A stretch of 64,000 bases of DNA from Vibrio proteolyticus NBRC 13287. GTDB taxonomy: Bacteria > Pseudomonadota > Gammaproteobacteria > Enterobacterales > Vibrionaceae. Position 1 is the stretch's first letter. The number at the start of each line of letters is the position of its first letter. Shown in pieces: positions 46,531-55,743 of this stretch. The notes under the pieces were generated by a model, which was not told where the DNA came from, ran no database searches, and worked only from the letters and a program-made list of their open reading frames with translations. Location: NCBI RefSeq assembly GCF_000467125.1, contig NZ_BATJ01000003.1, positions 124,001 through 188,000 of the forward strand, read 5' to 3'. Made by a program: the position numbers and the translations under genes.

Positions 46531-47079
46531 TTACAACTCCATTTTTCGGATCAGCGGCTGGGTAAACGCGCTGGTCACGCTCACTTGTTGCAGCAGTTGC
46601 TTAACAGAGGCGACCGCTTCAGCGCTGGAGTTAATCAGTTGAGTCAGCTCACTCTGTTCATGCTCATCCAAACGTGAGCTTGCTTCCACTTCATTATGTG
46701 GTGGTTCATCGTTCGCCGGTGCTGCAACACGAGTGTCGAACTGCGCTTCTGCCATCGATGGACTCAGTTGCTTCACCAACATGTCAGCAATGCCAGACTG
46801 TTGTTTTTTCGCCATTTCGATGGCCAGCTGGCCATCGTACATGTCGCGGAACACCCCGTGCTGTTGGCTGGAGAACGGGCTGTCTTTGTCCGCCAGCACA
46901 TCGCTGGAACTGCGCATCTGGCGCAGCACCATCTGTAAAAACATGGCTTCAAACTGACCCGCCACCGTTTCCAGAGCCGCTTTGTGGTCGCGACTGTGTT
47001 TGATATTGGTTAGTGCGTTGTTATCGTGATAGAGCACGGCGTTCATCTGCGCCTGATCTTTCATCGCATCCAGTTTCAT
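46531..47079 (-). CDS. flgJ: Lateral rod-assembly protein FlgJ without peptidoglycan hydrolase domain
   Basis: A 182-aa protein. The rod-binding domain is intact (ETVAGQFEAMFLQMVLRQMRSSSD… SSQQHGVFRDMYDGQLAIEMAKKQQSGIADMLVKQL), but the glucosaminidase domain that makes up the second half of enteric and polar Vibrio FlgJ (about 310 aa) is missing; residues 105-182 are low-complexity and helical. A separate lytic transglycosylase gene beside flgN may supply the activity. Confidence 0.92.
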   Translation of the reverse strand: MKLDAMKDQAQMNAVLYHDNNALTNIKHSRDHKAALETVAGQFEAMFLQMVLRQMRSSSDVLADKDSPFSSQQHGVFRDMYDGQLAIEMAKKQQSGIADMLVKQLSPSMAEAQFDTRVAAPANDEPPHNEVEASSRLDEHEQSELTQLINSSAEAVASVKQLLQQVSVTSAFTQPLIRKMEL

Positions 47080-47088
47080 TGCTCCTCC

Positions 47089-48210
47089 TTAAATCACAAC
47101 CAGCTCGGCATTCAGCGCTCCGGCCTCATGCAACGCTTGTAAGATCGACATCAAGTCGGTCGGCGTCGCACCCAGGCTGTTCACCGCGCTGACGATCGTG
47201 TTCAGTTCCGTGCCCGGTGGCCACACCACCATTTGCGCCTGATCTTCACTGATGTCGATTTTGGACTGATCGACCACGGTCGTGTCACCACCAGCAAACG
47301 CATTCGGCTGGCTGACCTGCTGCGACTCGGAAATGCTCACAGTCAGATTCCCGTGACTGACCGCCGCTTCGCTGACTTTGACGCTCTTACCGATCACGAC
47401 TGTGCCGGTACGAGAGTTGAACACGATACGCGCTGGTTTCCGCCCTTCTGTGACGCTCATCTCTTCGAGCATCGACATCATGGTGACGCGCTGTTGTGAG
47501 TCTTGCGGGGCACGCATGTCAATCCGAGCGTTATTCACCGCGACCGCCACATTAGGACCGAACGTCTGGTTAATTTTGCGCGCGATGTTCTTGGCCGTGG
47601 TAAAGCTGGATTTGCGCAGGTTCAGTGTGATCTGCTCTCGCTGGTTGAAATCACTGGAGATCTCACGCTCCAGTGTCGCGCCATTAGGAATACGGCCAGA
47701 CGTCGGCGTGTTCACGGCCACTTTAGAGCCACTACGGCCTTCAGCGGACAATCCACCCACCACGACGTTACCTTGCGCCACAGCATAAACTTCGCCGTCA
47801 ATACCCCGCAGAGGCGTCAACAGCAGCGTACCGCCACGCAGGCTTTTGGCATCACCAATCGATGACACCACCACATTGAGTGTCTGACCGGGGCCGGCCA
47901 TCGGATCCACCGTTGCCGTCACACTGACCGACGCCACATTGCGCAGTTTCGGGTTCATACTGTCATCAATCTGCACGCCGAACTGGCGCAACATATTGGT
48001 GACCGACTGAGCGGTAAATTTAACCTGGTTGCGGTCACCCTGACCGTCCAGGCCAACCACCAGACCATAACCCACCAGTTGGTTTTCGCGGATGCCCTGA
48101 ACATCCACCAAATCCATGATTGGAATTTCGACCTCAGCCTGAGCCGTCGCCGGTGTTCCCAGACTCAACACCATGAGAAAAGTGGCGAAAAATACGTGAA
48201 TTCGTTGCAT
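47089..48210 (-). CDS. flgI: Lateral flagellar P-ring protein FlgI
   Basis: A 373-aa secreted P-ring protein with signal peptide ([25 protein letters not shown]). Family blocks include [69 protein letters not shown] and [30 protein letters not shown]. The start at 48210 overlaps the flgH stop (TAATG). Confidence 0.96.
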   Translation of the reverse strand: MQRIHVFFATFLMVLSLGTPATAQAEVEIPIMDLVDVQGIRENQLVGYGLVVGLDGQGDRNQVKFTAQSVTNMLRQFGVQIDDSMNPKLRNVASVSVTATVDPMAGPGQTLNVVVSSIGDAKSLRGGTLLLTPLRGIDGEVYAVAQGNVVVGGLSAEGRSGSKVAVNTPTSGRIPNGATLEREISSDFNQREQITLNLRKSSFTTAKNIARKINQTFGPNVAVAVNNARIDMRAPQDSQQRVTMMSMLEEMSVTEGRKPARIVFNSRTGTVVIGKSVKVSEAAVSHGNLTVSISESQQVSQPNAFAGGDTTVVDQSKIDISEDQAQMVVWPPGTELNTIVSAVNSLGATPTDLMSILQALHEAGALNAELVVI

Positions 48211-48881
48211 TAGAATGGCACCCATGGACTGTTAAAGAATTGAGTCAGCCAACCGGAGGCATTGCTGTCTGCAAGTGCGCCACGGCCGGAATACGTAATG
48301 CGCGCATCACCGATACGCTGTGAAGAGACTTGGTTATTACGGCTGATGTCATCCACTCGCACAATCCCGTTGAGGCGAATAAATTCATCCCCTTGGTTGA
48401 GGCGAATCCATTTTTCGCCACGAATCCGCAATACACCGTTAGGCAGCACTTCGTGCACGGTCACCGTGATGGCACCTTTGAGCTTATTGCCTTGCGAGCT
48501 CGAGGCACTGCCATCGAAACCACGATCAGCATCAACACTCACACCCAGATCATCAATGGTTTTGGCACCAAATACCGGCGCGGTAAAATTCACGTTGGAC
48601 GATTTGCCGTATTTGGTGCCGGCTTTTTTGCTCGATTGCGTCTCTTCTGATAACACCACCGTCAGGATATCGCCGACCCGGTAGGCACGACGATCCTGAA
48701 ACAGAGTCATGGTGTACTGATGACGATAAAGGCTGCCATGTTGGGCTTCGGGCAAAGAGTAATCCAGCGTGGGTGGCGCGTACTCTTGCGTATCCGGCTC
48801 CGGCGGTAAAAATTCCTGACGTCCGGCACAGCCGGCCAGCAGTATGACCGCGACTGTCCAACTTTTAGAAAGCCATTTCAT
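48210..48881 (-). CDS. flgH: Lateral flagellar L-ring lipoprotein FlgH
   Basis: A 223-aa outer-membrane L-ring lipoprotein. The signal peptide [20 protein letters not shown] has lipobox [20 protein letters not shown] and [24 protein letters not shown] are family blocks. The start at 48881 is chosen because GAAGGAT precedes it and the signal is then of normal length; the frame reaches eight codons further. Confidence 0.95.
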   Translation of the reverse strand: MKWLSKSWTVAVILLAGCAGRQEFLPPEPDTQEYAPPTLDYSLPEAQHGSLYRHQYTMTLFQDRRAYRVGDILTVVLSEETQSSKKAGTKYGKSSNVNFTAPVFGAKTIDDLGVSVDADRGFDGSASSSQGNKLKGAITVTVHEVLPNGVLRIRGEKWIRLNQGDEFIRLNGIVRVDDISRNNQVSSQRIGDARITYSGRGALADSNASGWLTQFFNSPWVPF

Positions 48882-48910
48882 TGCATTATCCTTCATCATC
48901 ACCACTTTAC

Positions 48911-49696
48911 TTACACTGACTGAGCGACGAACTTAAGCATGTCGTCCGCTGCTGATACTACTTTGGCGTTCATTTCGTAGGCACGCTGAGTGGTGATCAT
49001 GTCCACCATTTCTTCTACGACCTGTACATTCGAACCTTCCAGAGCTCCCTGTTTAATGGCACCGACGCCATCTTCACCGGCGATCAGCTCATCCGCCTGA
49101 CCACTGGCTTCTGTTTCACGGAACAGGTTGCCACCAAGTGCTTCCAATCCGGCCGGGTTAATGAATTTTGCCAGCGTGATCTGACCCAGTTCCTGTGGCG
49201 CCGGGTCGTCAGCAGTGGTCGCTGTGACCGTGCCATCTACCCCAACCGACACTGAAATCGCGTTGTCCGGGATCTGAATTTGCGGTTCCAGCGGCAGGCC
49301 CTGACTGTTCACCATCAGACCTTCCGAGTTCACGTGGAACTGGCCGTTACGGGTGTACATGATCTGACCGTCTGAGTTTTCGATCTGGAAAAAGCCCTGG
49401 CCCATGACGGCCAGATCCAGCTCTTGGCTGGTGTTTTGGGTATTGCCCTGCGTGAACACTTTCTGCGTGCCGACCACACGTACACCACTACCCAGTTGTA
49501 CCCCTGTTGGCAGTTGGTTGATTTCATCGACCTGTGCACCAGGCTGACGCTGAATGCTGTAAAACAGATCTTCAAACACCACGCGGTCACGTTTGAAACC
49601 AACCGTGTTTACGTTCGCCAGGTTGTTGGAAATAGCGGTCATCTTCGTGTCCTGAGCCGCCATCCCGGTTTTGCTTACCCATAATGCTGAATGCAT
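48911..49696 (-). CDS. flgG: Lateral distal rod protein FlgG
   Basis: A 261-aa distal rod protein, the standard FlgG length. N-terminal WVSKTGMAAQDTKMTAISNNLANVNTVGFKRDR and C-terminal EGSNVQVVEEMVDMITTQRAYEMNAKVV are characteristic, as is the QTGVQLGSGV-like segment (PTGVQLGSGVRV). Confidence 0.96.
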   Translation of the reverse strand: MHSALWVSKTGMAAQDTKMTAISNNLANVNTVGFKRDRVVFEDLFYSIQRQPGAQVDEINQLPTGVQLGSGVRVVGTQKVFTQGNTQNTSQELDLAVMGQGFFQIENSDGQIMYTRNGQFHVNSEGLMVNSQGLPLEPQIQIPDNAISVSVGVDGTVTATTADDPAPQELGQITLAKFINPAGLEALGGNLFRETEASGQADELIAGEDGVGAIKQGALEGSNVQVVEEMVDMITTQRAYEMNAKVVSAADDMLKFVAQSV

Positions 49697-49723
49697 CGTT
49701 TGTTCTCCTTACGGACGCGCGAA

Positions 49724-50455
49724 TTAACGCGCGCTCATCAATTTGTTTCCGGCCTGAGCCAGTGTTTCTGCGGTCTTCATCATGCGAATTTGCATTTCGA
49801 AGTTCCGTGTCAGTGACATCACGGTGAGCAGCTCATCAATGGCAGACACGTTACTGCCTTCAATGTGCTCCGGCGCCAGTTGCACCGTCTCATCGGCTTC
49901 AAACGGCACGCCCGCTACGTTGTGCAGTAAGCTGTCACTCTCTTTTTGCAGCTCTTCCATCGGCGGCTTGACCAATTTCAACCGGCCCACTTCCAATTCC
50001 GCACCACCGCCCGGTGGAATCACCGATACCTGGCCGCGCTCGCTGATTTCCACTTTCTGGTAATCCGGCAATATCAGCGGGCCGTTGTCGCCCATCAGCG
50101 GGAATCCATTGACATACAAGGCACCGAACGTATCCACTTCGATGTTACCGGCACGGGTATACGCTTCCTGCCCTTCCGGTGTCTGTACGGTGAGGTAACC
50201 GTCACCCATGATGGCGACGTCCAGCGGGCGACCTGTTTTCACGATGTCGCCAGCATCAAATCGGGTCATGGCCGAATTGGTCGCCACCATAGTGCGGCCA
50301 TCAAAACCAGAACCGTGCAGTGGTACGCTGCGAACTCGCTCCATATCGGCACGGAAACCGGCCGTGTCCGCATTGGACAAGTTGTTGGAGCGAACATGCT
50401 GGGCTTTGAGAACCCGGCTGGCGCCCGAGGTGGCGGTAAATAACAAACTATCCAT
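49724..50455 (-). CDS. flgF: Lateral proximal rod protein FlgF
   Basis: A 243-aa rod protein: axial N-terminus (LFTATSGASRVLKAQHVRSNNLSNADTAGFRAD) and C-terminus (IEGSNVSAIDELLTVMSLTRNFEMQIRMMK). Together with FlgB, FlgC and FlgG it builds the rod. Lies between flgE and flgG as expected. Confidence 0.95.
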   Translation of the reverse strand: MDSLLFTATSGASRVLKAQHVRSNNLSNADTAGFRADMERVRSVPLHGSGFDGRTMVATNSAMTRFDAGDIVKTGRPLDVAIMGDGYLTVQTPEGQEAYTRAGNIEVDTFGALYVNGFPLMGDNGPLILPDYQKVEISERGQVSVIPPGGGAELEVGRLKLVKPPMEELQKESDSLLHNVAGVPFEADETVQLAPEHIEGSNVSAIDELLTVMSLTRNFEMQIRMMKTAETLAQAGNKLMSAR

Positions 50456-50466
50456 GTGAAGCCTCG

Positions 50467-51663
50467 TTAAACTGCGTTAAATAACGCCTGGGTCAGTTTG
50501 TCGTTGGTGGAGATGGTTTTCGCATTCGCCTGGTAGTTGCGTTGCGCGGTCATCAGACTGACCAGCTCACTGGTGAGATCAACGTTAGAACCTTCCAGCG
50601 CTCCCGGCGTCAAATCGCCTAACGTACCGCTGCCCGGAACGCCCATCACTGGCGCGCCTGAGCTGTAGCTCTGTGTCCATGCAGTGCCGCTGACCTTCGA
50701 CAAGCCCTGAGGGTTGGCAAAGTTCGCCAGAATCACCTGGCCTTGCAGTTGTGACTGACCATTGGTGTACGTCGCATACACCATACCGTTGCCTTCAACA
50801 CGCACGCCCGCCAGTTCTCCTGAGGTGTACCCGTTCGGGTTATTGGTGCTGACGCCAAATGCCGCGCCAAACTGAGTGCTGCCCGCTAGGCTGAGATCAA
50901 CGCTGACCGGATTGGCACCCGCTGCCGGGAAGCTGACGTTAAAGGTACCCGTTGGTGAAGACAGAGTGCCGTCTGCATCAAAGGTCATCGCCTGAGTGGT
51001 CACTGGCGTCGCGCTGCCATCCACCTGTACATTCACTTCCCAGGTGTTGTCTGCGGTCTTGGTGAAGTACTGTGTCACCGTGTGCGAGTTACCCAGAGAG
51101 TCGTACACTTTTGAGGTGTAAGACGAGTTGAATGAGCTAGGATCATTCGGGCTGAACGGGTTGGCGGTTTGATCGACAACATCCGCGCTGGCATCAAAGT
51201 TGGCCACAAACTCGAGTTTGTCCGTCGCTTTGGCGTTCAGTGACGAAGTAGAAATTTTGATGTCACCGGTTGAACCGGTCAGCAGGTTGTTGTTGCCATC
51301 CACGCTGTAACCTTGCAGTTTTGCACCAGTGTTACCAACAACGTAGTTGTCTTTGTCCGTACCGAAGACGCCAGCACGGGTATACAGTATCTGACCCATG
51401 GTGTCTTTGGTGACAAAAAAGCCGCTGCCGTTGATCGCCAGGTCCATAGAACGACCCGTGCCAGACACAGAACCGTTCTTGTCGAAGTTCTGTGAGATGG
51501 CAGCAACTTCTACCCCGCCTGGCTGCATGCCGTTGTAAACCGCAGCAAACTCTGTACGCGCGCCTTTGAAGCCGTACGTTGATGCGTTGGCAATGTTGTG
51601 GCTGATGGTATTTAATTCTTTATTGGTAGCATCCAGGCCACTTAGTGCGATATTGAAACTCAT
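50467..51663 (-). CDS. flgE: Lateral hook protein FlgE
   Basis: A 398-aa hook protein. MSFNIALSGLDATNKELNTISHNIANASTYGFKGAR opens it and EGSNVDLTSELVSLMTAQRNYQANAKTI closes it; the centre is the beta-rich hook domain with Ser/Thr-rich repeats. Needs FlgD as scaffold cap, encoded just upstream. Confidence 0.96.
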   Translation of the reverse strand: MSFNIALSGLDATNKELNTISHNIANASTYGFKGARTEFAAVYNGMQPGGVEVAAISQNFDKNGSVSGTGRSMDLAINGSGFFVTKDTMGQILYTRAGVFGTDKDNYVVGNTGAKLQGYSVDGNNNLLTGSTGDIKISTSSLNAKATDKLEFVANFDASADVVDQTANPFSPNDPSSFNSSYTSKVYDSLGNSHTVTQYFTKTADNTWEVNVQVDGSATPVTTQAMTFDADGTLSSPTGTFNVSFPAAGANPVSVDLSLAGSTQFGAAFGVSTNNPNGYTSGELAGVRVEGNGMVYATYTNGQSQLQGQVILANFANPQGLSKVSGTAWTQSYSSGAPVMGVPGSGTLGDLTPGALEGSNVDLTSELVSLMTAQRNYQANAKTISTNDKLTQALFNAV

Positions 51664-51690
51664 GACTAACCTCTTGTTTCCTTTATTTGG

Positions 51691-52371
51691 TTATGCGCCA
51701 AACTGTGTAATTTGATAGAAAGGTACGCTGCCCACGCCGGCCACATTGACCATCGCTGCACCGCCTGTATTAGGAATACGAACTTGCTCGACCTGGCCGG
51801 CCAGCAACACATTCGGACGACTCTGACCGTCCTGGACATCAACCGAGACCGTGTATTTGCCCGGTTTCAGGCCCAGCTCTTGCGGGTTAACCGAGAAATC
51901 CACTTCACCGGCAGTGTGCGCGCCAAGCGGCACCTTAGTGGCTTGCCCGTACTCATCTTTGAGTACCAGCGTGACCTGGTTGGACGCATGCTCCAGTTGA
52001 ACTTTGCCACTCTGAACACCGTCAGTGAGGTCAAACTCATTGGATGAGACGTACACAGTCTGGCCGACCAGACCCGCAGTCGACAGCACTTGCATGTTGT
52101 CGAGCAACACCATGCTGTTTTGCATCAAACCAGACATGTTCTCCATGCTCTGTACCTGAGAGAATTGCGCCAACTGGCTGACGTACTCGGTACCGTCTAA
52201 CGGGTTAAGCGGATCCTGGTTTTGAATCTGCGCCACCATCAAAGAAATGAACTCGTTTTCCAGTGATGCCGCGCTGTTCATGTCCTGCGGGTTCGAGGCA
52301 ATTGCCGTGTCCGCCGCATTATTCTTCGTTGGTGAGTCCGCGCTGAGCGCGGTGTATTGTGCGATGCTCAT
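51691..52371 (-). CDS. flgD: Lateral hook cap protein FlgD
   Basis: A 226-aa hook scaffold. The N-terminal export/cap region has the diagnostic FISLMVAQIQNQDPLNPLDGTEYVSQLAQFS; the C-terminal half is an Ig-like and tudor-like beta domain (GKYTVSVDVQDGQ). Starts at the base where flgC ends. Confidence 0.95.
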   Translation of the reverse strand: MSIAQYTALSADSPTKNNAADTAIASNPQDMNSAASLENEFISLMVAQIQNQDPLNPLDGTEYVSQLAQFSQVQSMENMSGLMQNSMVLLDNMQVLSTAGLVGQTVYVSSNEFDLTDGVQSGKVQLEHASNQVTLVLKDEYGQATKVPLGAHTAGEVDFSVNPQELGLKPGKYTVSVDVQDGQSRPNVLLAGQVEQVRIPNTGGAAMVNVAGVGSVPFYQITQFGA

Positions 52372-52805
52372 TAGCTGCCCTGCCCTAACTTGAGCAGACC
52401 CTGCTGCATGCTTCTGACGTTGGACAACACTTCCACGTTAGTTTCAAAGCTGCGGGTCGCCGACATCATGTCGGCCATTTCCGACACCACATCAATGTCC
52501 GGGTAGTAAACGTAACCTTCGCTGTTGGCCAACGGATTATTCGGTTCGAAACGTTTCTCCGCCTCAGCCGAACTTTTCACCACATCGACGATGCGTACTT
52601 CCGCGTTGGGATATACGCTCTCGTTAGCCGTGAGTTGAGTTTTGCCGTAAACGGTTGCAAAAACCGGCTTGAGTGCTTTATACGCATCATCCGGATTTGC
52701 AGACACGGCGTCTGCGTTAGCCAGGTTACTGGCCACGGTGTTCAGACGCACGGTTTGCGCTGTCATCGCCGATCCGGCGATGGAGTAGATATCAGTGAAT
52801 GACAT
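52371..52805 (-). CDS. flgC: Lateral proximal rod protein FlgC
   Basis: A 144-aa rod protein with IAGSAMTAQTVRLNTVASNLANADAVS at the start and YYPDIDVVSEMADMMSATRSFETNVEVL at the end, both typical. Two bases separate it from flgB. Confidence 0.95.
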   Translation of the reverse strand: MSFTDIYSIAGSAMTAQTVRLNTVASNLANADAVSANPDDAYKALKPVFATVYGKTQLTANESVYPNAEVRIVDVVKSSAEAEKRFEPNNPLANSEGYVYYPDIDVVSEMADMMSATRSFETNVEVLSNVRSMQQGLLKLGQGS

Positions 52806-52807
52806 GA

Positions 52808-53170
52808 TTATCGTCCCTCGATCGCTTTCGCCAGGCCATTAAACTTCATGTTGAGAAACGTCAGGCTGGTCTGAAAGTCCATGTTGTTTTGAGTGAACTT
52901 GGCTTGCTCCACACCCAGCTCAACAGTGTTGCCGTCTTTGCTGTTCTGATATGGAATCGAATACTGAGCCGACACCTGCAGTTTCGGCACCGGTTTATTC
53001 ACGTTTCCGGGTGACATACTGCTCATCACAGTATTGAAACTGAGGTCTCTGGCCTGATACCCCGGGGTATCAACATTTGCTAGGTTACTGGCCAGGACTT
53101 TGGTACGCTGAACGCGAAAGTTCAGTGCTTCCGGGTGTACACCTAACGCATTTTCAAAACTTATCGCCAT
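52808..53170 (-). CDS. flgB: Lateral proximal rod protein FlgB
   Basis: A 120-aa rod protein (SNLANVDTPGYQARDLSF is the axial motif). The start at 53170 (MAISFENALG) has TAAGGAAAG before it; the frame runs upstream through the sigma-54 promoter, so those codons are not translated. First gene of flgBCDEFGHIJKL. Confidence 0.95.
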   Translation of the reverse strand: MAISFENALGVHPEALNFRVQRTKVLASNLANVDTPGYQARDLSFNTVMSSMSPGNVNKPVPKLQVSAQYSIPYQNSKDGNTVELGVEQAKFTQNNMDFQTSLTFLNMKFNGLAKAIEGR

Positions 53171-53210
53171 GCATCTTTCCTTACAGTCGGCTCGAATACC
53201 CATACACTGA

Positions 53211-53226
53211 AACAAGATGCGTGCCA
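53211..53226 (-). promoter_or_regulatory. Sigma-54 promoter of the flgBCDEFGHIJKL operon
   Basis: On the minus strand TGGCAC-GCATC-TTGT matches the -24/-12 consensus with 10 bp between GG and the -12 G. It lies 41 bases before the flgB ATG and is nearly identical to the fliD promoter (TGGCAC-ACATC-TTGC). Confidence 0.9.
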
Positions 53227-53248
53227 TAAAATAAAACAAGTAATATCA

Positions 53249-54040
53249 ATGATTTATAAAAAAGGAAGGAAGTGCGACTTCCGCTTCACGGAAACAACTT
53301 TCGCAGGGAGGAAGCCTCAAACTTCCTCCATAGCGCTGCTGCTGACTCTCACAGGCGGACTCTGGTTGGCCCCGGCCCATGGCAAGACTATGAGTGAGCA
53401 AAGTCTGCGTGAGGAGGTAGCCCATACCTATGAACAAGAGCTGGCACAGTACGCCAGTATCAATGACTGGGGACCTTATCAAAGTGACTACAAAATCTGG
53501 GTTCCCGGATCAGCCAACCACCTACCGCAGTGCGCCAGTGAACTGGTGATCAGCGGCCGGGATCATCAATCTGTGCCCGTCGGCAATCTCAAACGCTCTG
53601 TCAGTTGTGAAGACACGGACAACAACTGGCGCCTCAATGTCACCATCAAAGCCAGCTTAACGCTGGATGTAGTGGTCACGGAAACCGCCATCGGCCGCGA
53701 CCAAACCGTCACGGCCCAGAGCCTAAAACTGGAACAACGTACCTTAAGCCGCGATGATCGCTTCTTCACTGCCATCGCCGACGCAACAGGCTTGCAGACC
53801 CAACGCCGGATACGCTCTGGACAGATACTCAATCCGCGCCTGCTGAATGCGCCCCCACTGGTTGAAAAAGGGAATCAGGTGGTGATCATCGCCACCAAAG
53901 ACGGATTTACCGCCAGCACTCGGGGCGTGGCACTGGAAGACGGAGGAAAAGGTGAGCAAATCGACGTGGAAAACAGCCGCTCAGGTAAGGTCGTACGGGC
54001 GGTGGTCAGCGGTTTGAATCAGGTCCATACCCAATTCTGA
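53249..54040 (+). CDS. flgA: Lateral flagellar P-ring chaperone FlgA
   Basis: A 263-aa periplasmic protein. A hydrophobic signal (SSIALLLTLTGGLWLAPAHG) begins near residue 26, leaving a long basic leader; no better start codon is visible. The C-terminal SAF/ChapFlgA domain (LDVVVTETAIGRDQTVTAQSLKLEQR… VEKGNQVVIIATKDGFTASTRGVALEDGGKGEQIDVENSRSG pattern) is clear. It assists FlgI assembly. Divergent from flgB; the candidate LafK dyad overlaps its first codons. Confidence 0.9.
   Translation: MIYKKGRKCDFRFTETTFAGRKPQTSSIALLLTLTGGLWLAPAHGKTMSEQSLREEVAHTYEQELAQYASINDWGPYQSDYKIWVPGSANHLPQCASELVISGRDHQSVPVGNLKRSVSCEDTDNNWRLNVTIKASLTLDVVVTETAIGRDQTVTAQSLKLEQRTLSRDDRFFTAIADATGLQTQRRIRSGQILNPRLLNAPPLVEKGNQVVIIATKDGFTASTRGVALEDGGKGEQIDVENSRSGKVVRAVVSGLNQVHTQF
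53267..53286. promoter_or_regulatory. Candidate LafK enhancer site upstream of flgB
   Basis: AGGAAG-TGCG-ACTTCCGCTT has the same defined bases and spacing as the site before fliD. Its dyad centre is about 50 bp from the -24 element of the flgB promoter, and AAACAACTT follows at 53292-53300. It lies inside the 5' end of flgA. Confidence 0.6.
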
Positions 54041-54068
54041 ATTTGGACTCAGGTTATCACTTTTGAGC

Positions 54069-54093
54069 TTTGGCGCTCGTCAGTAGCGCCAAA
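54069..54093 (+). terminator. Hairpin after flgA
   Basis: TTTGGCGCT and AGCGCCAAA form a 9-bp stem 29 bases after flgA. A second palindrome, GCGCGTTTTTTT-C-AAAAAAACGTGC, follows at 54117-54141. flgMN therefore probably have their own promoter between there and 54211. Confidence 0.65.
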
Positions 54094-54211
54094 AATCAGG
54101 TACATATCTTCGCGTCGCGCGTTTTTTTCAAAAAAACGTGCAAAACACTTAATGCCAGCCTACACATGGTCGCCACTAATGTGTAACTAGTGATGATTGA
54201 GGATAACCAGC

Positions 54212-54493
54212 ATGAAAATCGACAAAGTCGCGGGCGGTCACGTCCCACAGACCGACTTCAGTCAGGCGAGTAAAAAACCACTGGAAGCGCCTGCGCCACG
54301 TTCACCCGAAGCCGCGCAGTTTAACGCCAATACCGCCGCGCTGGATAAAGCTCAGAGTGAACTGGCTGCTCTGCCAGACGTTGACATGGCCAAAGTTGAA
54401 CAGGTTCGAAACGCCTTAGTGCGCGGTGAACTGAGCCTGGATACGCATGCTCTGTCACAGGCCGTCATGCGTTTCCATACAGGCCACGAATAA
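54212..54493 (+). CDS. flgM: Lateral anti-sigma-28 factor FlgM
   Basis: A 93-aa protein. The start at 54212 (MKIDKVAGG) follows GAGGAT. The disordered N-terminal half is Pro/Ala-rich; the C-terminal half (VDMAKVEQVRNALVRGELSLDTHALSQAVMRFH) is the sigma-binding helix set of FlgM. It is secreted through the finished hook to release lateral FliA. Confidence 0.93.
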   Translation: MKIDKVAGGHVPQTDFSQASKKPLEAPAPRSPEAAQFNANTAALDKAQSELAALPDVDMAKVEQVRNALVRGELSLDTHALSQAVMRFHTGHE

Positions 54494-54528
54494 CAGACTA
54501 ACCTTCACCTTTTCGTCAGGAGCGAGAA

Positions 54529-54975
54529 ATGGCGCAGACCAAGTCGCAACGCATTCAGACCTTTTTCCGTTCTGTCGGGGATGACATCAAACTGTATCAT
54601 CAGTTGTTACCCCTGCTGAAAAAACAACAGACCCTATACCTGGCATTTAATGGCCCGGAGCTGAGTGAAAACATTCGCCAACAGGTGCCGATTCTCAACC
54701 AATTGAGCCAATCGGCGCAGCAACGCGCTCAATGCATGGAAAGCCTTGGCCTGCCAGCCAGTGAACAAGGGGTTCAATCTCTGCTCAAAGTGTTGCCGAC
54801 AACCTTGCGTAACCAGGCAACTCGTCAGTGGCAGAGTTTGCATCAGTTGGTGGATGAATGTCAGCAGTGCAACCAGAACAATGGCAAAAGCTCGGCAGCA
54901 TTTCATGAGATGTTGTCACAACTGGTGTCTCCGGGACAACACACATACCAAGAGCAGACATTTCCCTCCGCATGA
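54529..54975 (+). CDS. flgN: Lateral export chaperone FlgN
   Basis: A 148-aa helical, Gln-rich protein in the flgN position after flgM, with length and composition typical of FlgN. Expected to chaperone FlgK and FlgL. Conservation is low, so context supports the call. GGAG lies before the ATG; it overlaps the next gene by 4 bases. Confidence 0.85.
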   Translation: MAQTKSQRIQTFFRSVGDDIKLYHQLLPLLKKQQTLYLAFNGPELSENIRQQVPILNQLSQSAQQRAQCMESLGLPASEQGVQSLLKVLPTTLRNQATRQWQSLHQLVDECQQCNQNNGKSSAAFHEMLSQLVSPGQHTYQEQTFPSA

Positions 54976-55703
54976 CCCGTTTCAGGTTGCAGCCGTTGTT
55001 CCTCTTGCTTTGGCCATTCAAAGTCAGGTGGCTGCATCCACTTTTCTTCCTTATGCTGGCGGCGCCTGTCGCCAGCCTTGCATCGCCCTCCAGTCAGTCG
55101 ATTGAACAGCAACTGCGCATCCTGACGCCCTATCAGAGCCATATCCAACAGCGACTGGAGCAGTTCAGCCCGATGATTCAGCAGATTTTCCATCAACTGG
55201 AAGAACAAACCTTACCTGTATCACTGGCACTGGTGCCAATGCTGGAATCTTCCTACGATCCGAAAGCCGTATCTCACGCCAATGCAGCCGGATTGTGGCA
55301 ACTCATGCCAGCAACGGCACAACGTTTTGGTCTGACGGTCACCGCTCAGCAGGATCAGCGCTTTGATACCGACGCCAGTACCCGCGCAGCCATTCGCTAC
55401 CTGGCCTTTCTTTACCGGAAATTCGACGGTGATATGGCGCTCACCTTAGCGGCGTACAACGCAGGAGAAGGACGGGTAGCCAGAGCCATCAAAGCCGCCG
55501 GGAGCCGCAGCTTTCCAGAGCTTACCTTGCCTCAGGAGACACAAACTTATGTCAGTCGCTTTTACGCATTGAACCACCTGATTGACATCAATCAGCTGCG
55601 CCGCGAGACATTCAGCCCACTGTTTCTGTTTGGCGGTCAACAACCAAACACAACCCGGCCTTTAATAGATCTGACGCCGTTGCCACCGTTGATTTCGTTG
55701 TAA
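54972..55703 (+). CDS. Lytic transglycosylase coupled to flgN
   Basis: A 243-aa secreted enzyme with a signal anchor/peptide (PLFFLMLAAPVASLAS, about residues 24-39) and a goose-type SLT domain: ALVPMLESSYDPKAVSHANAAGLWQLMPATAQRFGL contains the catalytic Glu and family motif, and ALTLAAYNAGEGRVARAI the AYNAG motif. It is MltD-like without LysM repeats. Its coupling to flgN by a 4-base overlap and the lack of a hydrolase domain in FlgJ suggest it opens peptidoglycan for the lateral rod. Confidence 0.88.
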   Translation: MTRFRLQPLFLLLWPFKVRWLHPLFFLMLAAPVASLASPSSQSIEQQLRILTPYQSHIQQRLEQFSPMIQQIFHQLEEQTLPVSLALVPMLESSYDPKAVSHANAAGLWQLMPATAQRFGLTVTAQQDQRFDTDASTRAAIRYLAFLYRKFDGDMALTLAAYNAGEGRVARAIKAAGSRSFPELTLPQETQTYVSRFYALNHLIDINQLRRETFSPLFLFGGQQPNTTRPLIDLTPLPPLISL

Positions 55704-55716
55704 TCTGCAAACGAAA

Positions 55717-55739
55717 CGCCCCGGACGGATGCCGGGGCG
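55717..55739. terminator. Bidirectional terminator at the right border of the flagellar locus
   Basis: CGCCCCGG and CCGGGGCG arms with a 7-base loop, followed by AAGATTATTTTTT, between convergent genes. Confidence 0.88.
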
Positions 55740-55743
55740 AAGA

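Noticed and set aside
16585..55703. Polar flagellar cluster
   Set aside because: There is no flhF, flhG, flrA/B/C or sheathed multi-flagellin array; lafK, a single short flagellin and in-cluster motAB/motY indicate the lateral type.
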